Made by a program: the position numbers and the translations under genes. A model generated the notes under the pieces. The model did not search any database. It worked only from the letters and a program-made list of their open reading frames with translations, and was not told the origin of the DNA. DNA of 64,000 bases from the NCBI RefSeq assembly GCF_015706575.1, contig NW_024037052.1:62001-126000 (forward strand), written 5' to 3'. Below are positions 11,401-23,256 of this stretch, piece after piece (position 1 is the first letter of the stretch; every line of letters begins with the position of its first letter). Origin of the DNA: Patiria miniata. Lineage: Eukaryota; Echinodermata; Asteroidea; Valvatida; Asterinidae.

Positions 11401-14400
11401 CCAGGACGACCGTTGTGAAAGTGTGTGTGGTGGGTTGCCGGCTGTTTTGTTGCGTTCTGTTCATGTCTGTCTGTTTCGTCTCCCTATTTGTCCGGGCCCA
11501 CTGTGTTCACCCCTTGTTTCAGTTCCGTTCGTCTTCGTTGAATGTTCAAAGATGCAGAGTTTTGACATTTCACTAACACTTTTTGTTTCTTCCCAGTTTT
11601 CTCTTTTCTGTGTGTGCAGATTGAAGATGAAGGGCACAGAAGTAAGGTCGTCCAAGTGCAGCATTCATCTCCCACAGGTAAATGAGTAATGTTTCTCCTT
11701 GCAAAACGTCTCTGTTTTGATGCGCTTCCTTGCATTTGAATGGGCTTGCTGGATTTTAACGTGGAGGTAGACCTTGGGGTATATCTTTGGAGTTTGAGAT
11801 GGCAAGTTGGACATACAGTACTTGTTGATAAAATGGAAATGTATTGGAGGTTTGATGACAGGACGTGATGTCAGAAAATTTGGATATTGAATTTACAATG
11901 TATACTTGCTCTTTTTTTCTGCCACAGGGAGCTTTTGAATGCTGCGAAGAGAGAAGACGCCGGTTTTCATCGAAGTTTTTGTTAAGTAACTGTAACCTTT
12001 TTTCCGTGTGACGTCTATCGGGGAGGGAAGGGGGGGGGGGGGTAAGGGGGAGGTGAAACTTGTGTCACCGGCGGTGGAAGCTACCCCTGCCTGGGTCTTT
12101 GGTCTGAAATTGGGATCATATCTCCAGCTTGGGATGGAGATATGTCCTCTTTGCAGGTCTTAGCCCCAGGACGACCGTTGTGAAAGTGTGTGTGGTGGGT
12201 TGCCGGCTGTTTTGTTGCGTTCTGTTCATGTCTGTCTGTTTCGTCTCCCTATTTGTCCGGGCCCACTGTGTTCACCCCTTGTTTCAGTTCCGTTCGTCTT
12301 CGTTGAATGTTCAAAGATGCAGAGTTTTGACATTTCACTAACACTTTTTGTTTCTTCCCAGTTTTCTCTTTTCTGTGTGTGCAGATTGAAGATGAAGGGC
12401 ACAGAAGTAAGGTCGTCCAAGTGCAGCATTCATCTCCCACAGGTAAATGAGTAATGTTTCTCCTTGCAAAACGTCTCTGTTTTGATGCGCTTCCTTGCAT
12501 TTGAATGGGCTTGCTGGATTTTAACGTGGAGGTAGACCTTGGGGTATATCTTTGGAGTTTGAGATGGCAAGTTGGACATACAGTACTTGTTGATAAAATG
12601 GAAATGTATTGGAGGTTTGATGACAGGACGTGATGTCAGAAAATTTGGATATTGAATTTACAATGTATACTTGCTCTTTTTTTCTGCCACAGGGAGCTTT
12701 TGAATGCTGCGAAGAGAGAAGACGCCGGTTTTCATCGAAGTTTTTGTTAAGTAACTGTAACCTTTTTTCCGTGTGACGTCTATCGGGGAGGGAAGGGGGG
12801 GGGTAAGGGGGAGGTGAAACTTGTGTCACCGGCGGTGGAAGCTACCCCTGCCTGGGTCTTTGGTCTGAAATTGGGATCATATCTCCAGCTTGGGATGGAG
12901 ATATGTCCTCTTTGCAGGTCTTAGCCCCAGGACGACCGTTGTGAAAGTGTGTGTGGTGGGTTGCCGGCTGTTTTGTTGCGTTCTGTTCATGTCTGTCTGT
13001 TTCGTCTCCCTATTTGTCCGGGCCCACTGTGTTCACCCCTTGTTTCAGTTCCGTTCGTCTTCGTTGAATGTTCAAAGATGCAGAGTTTTGACATTTCACT
13101 AACACTTTTTGTTTCTTCCCAGTTTTCTCTTTTCTGTGTGTGCAGATTGAAGATGAAGGGCACAGAAGTAAGGTCGTCCAAGTGCAGCATTCATCTCCCA
13201 CAGGTAAATGAGTAATGTTTCTCCTTGCAAAACGTCTCTGTTTTGATGCGCTTCCTTGCATTTGAATGGGCTTGCTGGATTTTAACGTGGAGGTAGACCT
13301 TGGGGTATATCTTTGGAGTTTGAGATGGCAAGTTGGACATACAGTACTTGTTGATAAAATGGAAATGTATTGGAGGTTTGATGACAGGACGTGATGTCAG
13401 AAAATTTGGATATTGAATTTACAATGTATACTTGCTCTTTTTTTCTGCCACAGGGAGCTTTTGAATGCTGCGAAGAGAGAAGACGCCGGTTTTCATCGAA
13501 GTTTTTGTTAAGTAACTGTAACCTTTTTTCCGTGTGACGTCTATCGGGGAGGGAAGGGGGGGGGGTAAGGGGGAGGTGAAACTTGTGTCACCGGCGGTGG
13601 AAGCTACCCCTGCCTGGGTCTTTGGTCTGAAATTGGGATCATATCTCCAGCTTGGGATGGAGATATGTCCTCTTTGCAGGTCTTAGCCCCAGGACGACCG
13701 TTGTGAAAGTGTGTGTGGTGGGTTGCCGGCTGTTTTGTTGCGTTCTGTTCATGTCTGTCTGTTTCGTCTCCCTATTTGTCCGGGCCCACTGTGTTCACCC
13801 CTTGTTTCAGTTCCGTTCGTCTTCGTTGAATGTTCAAAGATGCAGAGTTTTGACATTTCACTAACACTTTTTGTTTCTTCCCAGTTTTCTCTTTTCTGTG
13901 TGTGCAGATTGAAGATGAAGGGCACAGAAGTAAGGTCGTCCAAGTGCAGCATTCATCTCCCACAGGTAAATGAGTAATGTTTCTCCTTGCAAAACGTCTC
14001 TGTTTTGATGCGCTTCCTTGCATTTGAATGGGCTTGCTGGATTTTAACGTGGAGGTAGACCTTGGGGTATATCTTTGGAGTTTGAGATGGCAAGTTGGAC
14101 ATACAGTACTTGTTGATAAAATGGAAATGTATTGGAGGTTTGATGACAGGACGTGATGTCAGAAAATTTGGATATTGAATTTACAATGTATACTTGCTCT
14201 TTTTTTCTGCCACAGGGAGCTTTTGAATGCTGCGAAGAGAGAAGACGCCGGTTTTCATCGAAGTTTTTGTTAAGTAACTGTAACCTTTTTTCCGTGTGAC
14301 GTCTATCGGGGAGGGAAGGGGGGGGGTAAGGGGGAGGTGAAACTTGTGTCACCGGCGGTGGAAGCTACCCCTGCCTGGGTCTTTGGTCTGAAATTGGGAT

Positions 14401-16194
14401 CATATCTCCAGCTTGGGATGGAGATATGTCCTCTTTGCAGGTCTTAGCCCCAGGACGACCGTTGTGAAAGTGTGTGTGGTGGGTTGCCGGCTGTTTTGTT
14501 GCGTTCTGTTCATGTCTGTCTGTTTCGTCTCCCTATTTGTCCGGGCCCACTGTGTTCACCCCTTGTTTCAGTTCCGTTCGTCTTCGTTGAATGTTCAAAG
14601 ATGCAGAGTTTTGACATTTCACTAACACTTTTTGTTTCTTCCCAGTTTTCTCTTTTCTGTGTGTGCAGATTGAAGATGAAGGGCACAGAAGTAAGGTCGT
14701 CCAAGTGCAGCATTCATCTCCCACAGGTAAATGAGTAATGTTTCTCCTTGCAAAACGTCTCTGTTTTGATGCGCTTCCTTGCATTTGAATGGGCTTGCTG
14801 GATTTTAACGTGGAGGTAGACCTTGGGGTATATCTTTGGAGTTTGAGATGGCAAGTTGGACATACAGTACTTGTTGATAAAATGGAAATGTATTGGAGGT
14901 TTGATGACAGGACGTGATGTCAGAAAATTGGGATATTGAATTTACAATGTATACTTGCTCTTTTTTTCTGCCACAGGGAGCTTTTGAATGCTGCGAAGAG
15001 AGAAGACGCCGGTTTTCATCGAAGTTTTTGTTAAGTAACTGTAACCTTTTTTCCGTGTGACGTCTATCGGGGAGGGAAGGGGGGGGGGGGGGTAAGGGGG
15101 AGGTGAAACTTGTGTCACCGGCGGTGGAAGCTACCCCTGCCTGGGTCTTTGGTCTGAAATTGGGATCATATCTCCAGCTTGGGATGGAGATATGTCCTCT
15201 TTGCAGGTCTTAGCCCCAGGACGACCGTTGTGAAAGTGTGTGTGGTGGGTTGCCGGCTGTTTTGTTGCGTTCTGTTCATGTCTGTCTGTTTCGTCTCCCT
15301 ATTTGTCCGGGCCCACTGTGTTCACCCCTTGTTTCAGTTCCGTTCGTCTTCGTTGAATGTTCAAAGATGCAGAGTTTTGACATTTCACTAACACTTTTTG
15401 TTTCTTCCCAGTTTTCTCTTTTCTGTGTGTGCAGATTGAAGATGAAGGGCACAGAAGTAAGGTCGTCCAAGTGCAGCATTCATCTCCCACAGGTAAATGA
15501 GTAATGTTTCTCCTTGCAAAACGTCTCTGTTTTGATGCGCTTCCTTGCATTTGAATGGGCTTGCTGGATTTTAACGTGGAGGTAGACCTTGGGGTATATC
15601 TTTGGAGTTTGAGATGGCAAGTTGGACATACAGTACTTGTTGATAAAATGGAAATGTATTGGAGGTTTGATGACAGGACGTGATGTCAGAAAATTGGGAT
15701 ATTGAATTTACAATGTATACTTGCTCTTTTTTTCTGCCACAGGGAGCTTTTGAATGCTGCGAAGAGAGAAGACGCCGGTTTTCATCGAAGTTTTTGTTAA
15801 GTAACTGTAACCTTTTTTCCGTGTGACGTCTATCGGGGAGGGAAGGGGGGGGTAAGGGGGAGGTGAAACTTGTGTCACCGGCGGTGGAAGCTACCCCTGC
15901 CTGGGTCTTTGGTCTGAAATTGGGATCATATCTCCAGCTTGGGATGGAGATATGTCCTCTTTGCAGGTCTTAGCCCCAGGACGACCGTTGTGAAAGTGTG
16001 TGTGGTGGGTTGCCGGCTGTTTTGTTGCGTTCTGTTCATGTCTGTCTGTTTCGTCTCCCTATTTGTCCGGGCCCACTGTGTTCACCCCTTGTTTCAGTTC
16101 CGTTCGTCTTCGTTGAATGTTCAAAGATGCAGAGTTTTGACATTTCACTAACACTTTTTGTTTCTTCCCAGTTTTCTCTTTTCTGTGTGTGCAG

Positions 16195-16252
16195 ATTGAA
16201 GATGAAGGGCACAGAAGTAAGGTCGTCCAAGTGCAGCATTCATCTCCCACAG
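16195..16252 (+). CDS. Candidate 58-nt exon (last of 11 copies in the array)
   Basis: It is preceded by TTTTCTGTGTGTGCAG and followed by the good donor GTAAAT. Read from its first base it encodes IEDEGHRSKVVQ and on to HSSPT with one base left over; a second open reading gives LKMKGTEVRSSK. Identical copies lie at 8575, 9336, 10095, 10857, 11620, 12385, 13146, 13908, 14669 and 15435 (each 58 nt). Because 58 is not a multiple of three, consecutive copies cannot be spliced together and stay open, so at most one copy could be used per transcript, or the exon is non-coding. From the last copy, splicing to 17403 with the left-over G gives only eight more residues before a stop. Function unknown. 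Confidence 0.35.
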
Positions 16253-16502
16253 GTAAATGAGTAATGTTTCTCCTTGCAAAACGTCTCTGTTTTGATGCGC
16301 TTCCTTGCATTTGAATGGGCTTGCTGGATTTTAACGTGGAGGTAGACCTTGGGGTATATCTTTGGAGTTTGAGATGGCAAGTTGGACATACAGTACTTGT
16401 TGATAAAATGGAAATGTATTGGAGGTTTGATGACAGGACGTGATGTCAGAAAATTTGGATATTGAATTTACAATGTATACTTGCTCTTTTTTTCTGCCAC
16501 AG

Positions 16503-16560
16503 GGAGCTTTTGAATGCTGCGAAGAGAGAAGACGCCGGTTTTCATCGAAGTTTTTGTTAA
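16503..16560 (+). CDS. Second candidate 58-nt exon of the array unit
   Basis: It is preceded by CTTTTTTTCTGCCACAG and followed by the donor-like GTAACT. One frame (GAFECCEERRRRFSSK) is open throughout, and another (ELLNAAKREDAGFHRS) ends in TAA. Copies occur in every unit, about 250 bp after the other candidate exon. The reading that fits the first candidate's better-looking frame closes after two codons, so the pair does not form an obvious coding chain. Treat it as a splice-signal-bearing repeat segment, not a proven exon. Confidence 0.25.
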
Positions 16561-16716
16561 GTAACTGTAACCTTTTTTCCGTGTGACGTCTATCGGGGAG
16601 GGAAGGGGGGGGGGGGTAACGGGGAGGTGAAACTTGTGTCACCGGCGGTGGAAGCTACCCCTGCCTGGGTCTTTGGTCTGAAATTGGGATCATATCTCCA
16701 GCTTGGGATGGAGATA

Positions 16717-17402
16717 CTTTATACCATCTTGCTCACAGCCATTTTGAATTCACGTTCGTGTTTGTAGAACATAATGAAATTAGATGGATTGCATTTTGAA
16801 AGTGTACTCTAAATGCAACGTGCAAGTGCTACATACATGTACGCAAGCAAGTTAAGCGCATTATGACGGTTAAAAAACGTCACGGCAAAAATCAGCTGCA
16901 GCAGATATGCGCACACATTTTCGCAGAGCAAATGAAACACTCAATTTACTGTGCATTTCAGTTTGAGTGTATCGGCTTTGATAGCACACCTGTATGGAAT
17001 ACAAACGCAGATACAAATAGCCGTACAAAAGTTTGAGTTTTCCATAGGTTTGTGCACAAACATGGATGCGCCCATCAGCCATCACTTTGTACATCGAGTC
17101 AGCACTCTAGTAATTCAGTGTAGCTCTATGGCAGTAATGTAGTTTCTTCCTAATTGCTTCTTGAAATACGTGTTTTTGTGTTTGTGCATTGGTCATGTAT
17201 TTTTGTAATACAGAGGATTTCATGTGGAAAATGTTGTTGCATTTTACCTGAATGCTATTAAAATGCATGTACATGTACATTTCCAGGTTTTGTTTATGCA
17301 CTTGGAAACATGCCCAATTGCCTGAGAATTGCAATATGAAATTTTGGAACAAAAAGTAATCTTTTTAACAATAATTTTCTTTGCATTTCTGCCTGTACAC
17401 AG
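16717..17402 (+). other. Probable last intron of the plus-strand gene
   Basis: Sequence between the array edge and the acceptor CTGCCTGTACACAG at 17389-17402. No supported exon lies inside it. The same stretch follows the second array at 40988-41673. Confidence 0.4.
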
Positions 17403-17585
17403 ACCCTGGAAATCAACGCCACAATTAATGCCCCTCCCCAGAAAGAACCGCACCGGCAGCAACCCCGTCAGTTCAGTCTTCAGCACACGACGCAACAAAG
17501 TCACCCAACCTACCTTAGACCTTCAGCACCGCAGGCAATATCGACACCTCGGACTCATGATGTGGTCAATTCCACGCTGGTGTAA
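17403..17585 (+). CDS. Terminal coding exon of an unidentified plus-strand gene
   Basis: A pyrimidine-rich acceptor ending in CACAG precedes a frame open for 60 codons and closed by TAA at 17583-17585. The peptide begins TLEINATINAPPQKEP, is rich in Gln, Pro, Thr and Ser (for example LQHTTQQSHPTYLRPS), and ends NSTLV. This is low-complexity, probably disordered sequence, and the last residues fit a class I PDZ-binding tail (S/T-x-hydrophobic). A second frame is also open here (PWKSTPQLMPLPRKNR onward, to 17640), so the frame is a judgement based on composition and the natural stop. I do not recognise the family. The exon lies 0.7 kb after the tandem array, whose units carry splice-like sites on the same strand, and faces CCDC77 tail to tail. 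The same exon is at 41674-41856. Confidence 0.55.
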   Translation, partial: TLEINATINAPPQKEPHRQQPRQFSLQHTTQQSHPTYLRPSAPQAISTPRTHDVVNSTLV

Positions 17586-20500
17586 CAAGCCATTAAGCCT
17601 CAGGCATGTGCACTGGCTCTTCATGAGCCCAGTCTCTTAAACATCTCACCCATAGATTGTGTCAGCTGATGGTATTGTACAAATTGCAACATGATCAGAG
17701 AAATAGTAGTGGCAAGTTACACTGAGTGAGAGGAGGTAGTGTGAAATCACTGGTGCCAAGGTGGGCTGATGTGGACTACCATACCTCCTAACGTGGACAA
17801 GTAATACACTACTTACCCGAAATGAACCATGTTGTATTTGTTCTGTTACACCCATACATAATTCATTAGTTCCATTGGAAGAAATTCATTGGAATTCCAT
17901 GGAACATCCCTCCCATGAAATGCGTATATACTGTCATTCTTGAAGGTTGCAGTGTGGTACCACTAGCAACCCGACTTGCATGTGCAATTGTTGCATAGCT
18001 CAGGGTTTCAGAGCTAATTATGGGGTACTTCTGTCCTGGTAGCACTGACTGGTTTACGTGCCTCATGCGTGTGCCGTGTGTGCAGGGTAGCTGCTTTTGC
18101 TTCCCAGACAAACCTATGCAAGTATGAATAATGCTTTAAGCTTCACTTGTTGTTACTGTACTACCGCCTATTGTCCAAAAGACTAGTCCATGACCCAAAG
18201 TGCTAAAAGCACAGCAACTAAAGAACTACATCACTGCAACTGGAGGTCTGTGTTGATGTGGGTGCTCTTGCAGACCATTTCTTGATAGCGCAACACCAGT
18301 GTGAACATTTTGTCAAGGGGAAGATTGCAGAAGTGCAATAACAAGTGAATTTCAGTACACACAAATTGAATAAATATTGTCTTGCATTAGGAGTATATAA
18401 TCAGCTGTCCGGTGTATCTGTAGGTGAGGTGTTTATACAAAGTAAATATTGACTGTTCTAACGTGTGGTACAGTAAAAAGAGTTTCACTTAGTGATCCGT
18501 GGAGTGCTATATTTTCCCTCCACTCTTCCTTGAGAATATACTTACAATATGGTATGGATCACCTTGCAATGGTATCGTTTGATTGTACCACTCATTGCAG
18601 TCAATATTAGCATACATTGTACTTAAAAGGCAGTGGTGTAGTCAAGTACATTTCCATGAGTACGAAATGTACTGGAGTATGAGTATGAGTACTGCAACAC
18701 TGCTAGAAGGCATATGAAGTGTGACTCATGAGAATGTGGAGGTGCACATTGATCTATGCAAGACAAAGCTTTGCTTACTGCATTTATTCTAGCTTTATAT
18801 GAACATCTTCCATATGCCCAGTGACATCTGAAACATTTTTGTCATTGACCTGACCAATCACATTGCTTTATGACTATAACAATGAACAAGTAAGGGCGTT
18901 GTTTTCTTCTCTTGCTTTTGCAAAGTTTAAGGAAAACAAGACAAGTCCCTGCATGCTTGATTGATGCGGCATGATTGTCAACATCTGACATGGTTTCTGC
19001 ACATCCACGTACTCTGGTTCATATTTAACTTATGTAACTTCTTGGAAGCTTCCATCCTATTGTTCATTTGTGTCTCGGTAAACAGTCAAAATGTGGTATT
19101 AAGCGCATTCAGTTTTGCTGTTGAACCACTGTTATTAACACATTGAACCCAACTTTTTCAACAACTCAGAATATAGTATAGGTAGATTTTTCTTTAGGAC
19201 ATTAATATCCATGATATATATACGTATATATTTTTAAGAAGGGGCTAAAGTCCAGCACTTTTTGAGTGAGAAAGCTAGAATTGTTTTGCTTGTATCCTAT
19301 TGTGTATAGCTATCCAGAGATAAGTTGTGTCTAGTTTCTGTGCTGTTATAGTTTGGTTTTCGTATATGGCACATGATGTAGGGTTTGATATTTACTTTGC
19401 TAGCTTGTGATTTGCAACTTTGCCACAAACATTTAAGATAAATATAAAGATCATAAAATGATCACTTTTTTGTTATTAATTTCATTAATCAGAAATACAG
19501 GTGGAATGTAGGTTAGCTATACACATCAATCATATTGACAAATATGTTGGTTTGTATAAAAAAAAAGGCCTCCTGTTTAAACGATATACTTAAAGTCTTT
19601 ATTAGTTTAATTGTGTTGGACAATATATTTCAAATGATGTTTATTATATAAAAAAGTGATCACATAGGGAAATGGTTTCAGTAAATTATGTTTAAAAGAA
19701 ATCATTTCTGCTATGCAAAATGTAAAAAAAAGGTTTAAATATTGTATGGTTTTACTTGTTTATGTATATTCATTTACTTTTACAAAATTGTGCAATTTAT
19801 GAATTAATAACTGAGCTTTCAGACATTTGAGATGGAAAAAGTCAACATTGATACTAAAGGACCTAAGACAAGAAATGGGAAAATGGGGGGGGGGGCGGAG
19901 CGTTTGTTGAATTCTTTATTTCAGTTATGCTGGTAGCTTTATTTATTTGACATGGTCCTACAGAAACTGCAATTGTTGCAATAAAGTAGTCCAAGTTATT
20001 CTTTTGCTAACTGCGAAAACTGTAAACTAATGAATGTACACATGTTTTTGTGAGAATAGATTTGGTTTATTGTAACAATGTATGGTTATATTTTGTACAA
20101 ATTATCCTACTTCCCATGCATGGATGCTGTGATTATGTTCAGTAATTTAGTTGTTTTAAGTCTATTTTCTTCGGTCAAGATAGAGGTTCTGAGTACAAAC
20201 AATGTGCTTTTTAAAAATGAACGAGTGATTGTTTGAATTATTGTCTGGTACAATTTATGTTGCACATTGTGACTTGCTTTTCACAGAGTGCATGTACATG
20301 TAATATATGAATTCTGTAACGTATGTACTACTAGTATGTTATGTCCAGTGGCCCTAAGAGTGAAATAACATTATGTGAGACTTGCACTTGTGCGTTTAAT
20401 ATCTCCATTATTTAAGTTGTCATTGAGACTCAACTAGAAAAGACTCGAGTTGAAATCGTAATCTTTTCAATGAGGGAATAAATGTGTGTGCTTGTTGGTC
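17586..20500 (+). other. Probable long 3' UTR of the plus-strand gene
   Basis: AT-rich sequence without exon-like frames, holding AATAAA at 18369-18374, 19980-19985 and 20477-20482. The last is followed by a GTGTGTGCTTGTTGG stretch suited to a downstream GU-rich element. Length and composition are typical of a metazoan 3' UTR, but transcript data would be needed to place the end. Confidence 0.4.
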
Positions 20501-22674
20501 GATATTAAACACTGTTCAACACCGGCTTGGAGTCTGGATGATGATACTGACCGGAGCCAAAGGCAAGGGTCGTTATCAGCATCCAGACTCAACCGGTCTT
20601 AAACAAAGTGTAGAATACCGGCCAAGCACATATTTATTTCCATTCATAAATACCTCTTCGGTCAAAAAATCTAAACTTTTGGTCCAAAAGTCAAAGGAAG
20701 TTAAAACTTATAGATTTCTTACAATTTTGTTCAACAATTTTACTACACTTTTTTTTCTCGAAACGCCCATCTAGCTATTTCATGTTATGTCCCTTTACAT
20801 GGGTCAACTGTCGTAGGTCAACCAGCCCTAGTGTCAACATATCTAAACTCAACTTTGATTGGCTGGCCCGTGGGGTCGCATACAATTTGCATGTTCGGAT
20901 ATATCAGACATTCGTAGTGAGGCTCTGTAAACATGATCGTTTGATCCTCGGACTACCCAGGAGGCTAGTTTTACCACTCAACTTGAAGCAGCTGATATTT
21001 GTATAATTAAGAGCTCAATGGTAGTTGCCCCAGTCTAGTCTTGGGAAGGTCTATGTACATTGTTTCAAGTTGAAGCTCATGAGATTGATCAGTTGACATT
21101 CATGACATTGAATTGTATAGATTAGGGATAGGCAATGTGGCAATATTTATGAGGTTGGTACCTAGACAGGCTTGTAGGGGCATCAAGGTCTGCATATGCA
21201 AACCGCCCCCCCCCCCACACACACACACACAAAGAAATAAAATCCACATTTTTGCTGAATATTTTTGTGAAGTAATTTGGCTCATCTATTACTTTCACCA
21301 CTGCCTTTAAAAGATTACCTGCAACCATGATGCTTCAACTGAATAAAAATGACATAATAGTGCCATCCAGAGACTAATGTAATCAAGCCCCCCCCCCCTT
21401 CCTTGAGTTTGTCAAACTGCAAGTCTTACCCAATTATATGTTGGTCTGGTGTCTTTACCCCCCCCCCCCCCCTCGTGCATACATGCCTGGTATTGGCTCA
21501 ACTGTGGCTTCTATTAGTGATTTCTTGATTGGTCAAAACATTCAACACGGTGGCACTGTGTGTAACAAACTAACAGACATGTATGTTGTACATATGTGCT
21601 TATCTTCAACCAAATTTGAATTCTTATACTGATAGGTTGATACATGAAACAGGCATGCAACTCAAAATTTACAAGAAAAGGAGGAAATTCCAAACCACAC
21701 AAGCCTTTGTACAGTATTTTTCAAAAATTGTAATGGCATTCATGAGAAGAAAAGAAAGAAGGAAATCAGCAGATCCAAGGAAAAATTGCATGCCTGATGG
21801 CAACAACAGTGTTATTATCCCATAATGGGCCACACTGCACCACACAACGCAAGACGCTTGCTGCACGTACGTATGTGGTAGATGAAAGCTGAAACGTGAC
21901 GACAGCGTGCACGTAACTGTGCATGAAGTGTGCTGGAAGATGAATTGTTAAACCCACTCACACTCATGGAACACACAAAATAAAGCGCTTGAATGCCAAT
22001 CACAAATTTGTTCTGAAAGCTTGCATAGATCCTTTTAATATTCTACATTTAATTCCAAAATCCTTCACCATAAAAATAAAGTCCTTAAAATAGCCAACTT
22101 ATTTTAAAAAGTATTTCACTGCAAAAATTCCAAAAGATATTAACAGTTGCATAAAATAATCTCTCTGTTCAATCCTTACTGCCAAGCATATCAATAGGGC
22201 TCACTCAATGACGGTCATCTCTTGATTGCTTATTTTACGCAATCAAGCACGCATTGCGCAGTGTTAAAAATGTTCCAAACACACGCGCTTCTTGCTTGAA
22301 ATGTGTTTGAAATACGACACAGCCGATGTGCGTTATTCAGTTGATGCTCAAAATGTTGATGCATGTGGCTGGTCTGTAGGAAATGACGTCATTTGAATGA
22401 GACCTATTGATATTGGACACCAATATAAGATTGTATGGTAGAATACATGTGACTTCATTGCATACACTACTTTGTACATCTCTCCTACATTAGAACAACA
22501 TGCAGGACATGACCCCAATACATGTACTTTTTGTGCATAGTTAATTGGAATAACAAGCTTGACACAAATGTTTGGAACAACAAATGGGTATTGAAGGACA
22601 ACTTGCAAACTAGATGGTGAGAAGAGGGCACTATTTACCATTCTGAAATGAACAGGACTGTTCATGTAGTCATC
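20501..22674. other. Intergenic, no gene recognised; C runs and (CA)n
   Basis: Between the converging 3' ends. An imperfect hairpin lies at about 20528-20597 (AGTCTGGATG against CATCCAGACT). A C-run plus (CA)n lies at about 21207-21231, and further C-runs near 21389 and 21459. Short open frames here overlap low-complexity tracts and are not supported as genes. Confidence 0.45.
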
Positions 22675-23256
22675 GAGGACAAAACGTGGACATCTGCGTT
22701 TCTGCTGTCAGAATAGCAGATTGAGTATTTTTTGAATGGTTCATTTTGTTCTGCTTTCCCGCCTTTGTGCTACCATAAATGCAGAATTTACTGTTTAATA
22801 AAATCCACTGTAGTGCTTTTATGCTACCTGAAATGCAGATTTTGCTTTTCCTCCCTTGCTGGAGGGAGAAAAAGTGGAGATCTGCTTTTCTCTTGTTCAA
22901 AAATCAGATCAAACCGTTTCTGACGTTTCCATTTCCTGCTTTTGTGCTACCCAAAATGTATATTTTTGTTTTTTGCTTTTCTCATTTCTTAGAACCAGAA
23001 AAGCAAAACGAACCTTTGGTAACTACCATTTGTATTCTGCTTTTGGTTAAAAGGAAAATGAAACGGTGCTTCTGAGAAAAATAAGCACCGTTTCATTTTT
23101 CTTTGAGTGTAGGTTAACAGGGTTTTTTAGGCGTTCCCCCTTAAAGAGCTTCCACATCACAAAGTTACAAAATGAAAAATGTATTGTCGGAAAATGGCCA
23201 TACTTCTGTTATCTGCTCTTCTGACAGCAGAAAAGCGATGTCCACTTTGTGTCCTC
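22675..23256. mobile_element. 582-bp MITE with 46-bp inverted ends
   Basis: The left end GAGGACAAAACGTGGACATC runs to GAATAGCAGAT at 22721. It is inverted at 23211-23256 (ATCTGCTCTTCTGACAGCAG to TTTGTGTCCTC), with a few mismatches. Internal short repeats of the CTGCTTTTGTGCTACC type recur, and a strong 17-bp hairpin (AAATGAAACGGTGCTT stem) is at 23055-23099. No target-site duplication is obvious. The second copy is at 46944-47525. Confidence 0.7.

Larger units (their letters stand above)
8457..16716 (+). repeat. Tandem array, about 10.8 units of ~762 bp
   Basis: The unit marker GGGATGGAGATATGTCC recurs near 9083, 9842, 10604, 11367, 12132, 12893, 13655, 14416, 15182 and 15942, giving spacings of 759-766 bp. 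Units are almost identical; length varies mainly in one G tract (about 7 to 14 G), with rare substitutions such as GGTACCCC near 9483. The first unit differs slightly (TCCCTGTTTTCATTTTTC near 8548) and is the outermost. The array starts at TGTGTTCACC and ends at GGAGATA. Each unit has three or four strong acceptor-like sites (pyrimidine tract plus CAG) and two donor-like sites on the plus strand, so it looks like a multiplied intron-exon block of the plus-strand gene that ends at 17585. Near identity implies recent expansion or homogenisation. Confidence 0.95.

Noticed and set aside
9080-16642. Repeated open frames of 67-103 codons in every array unit, on both strands
   Set aside because: They are identical because the units are identical, run across splice-like sites and the G tract, overlap one another on opposite strands, and show no recognisable motif. 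They reflect the repeat, not a gene family.
8457-16716. CRISPR-like regular repetition
   Set aside because: The unit is 762 bp with no variable spacers, in a spliced animal genome.
21113-21310. Pro- and His-rich short frames over C runs and (CA)n
   Set aside because: Low-complexity translation of a microsatellite.
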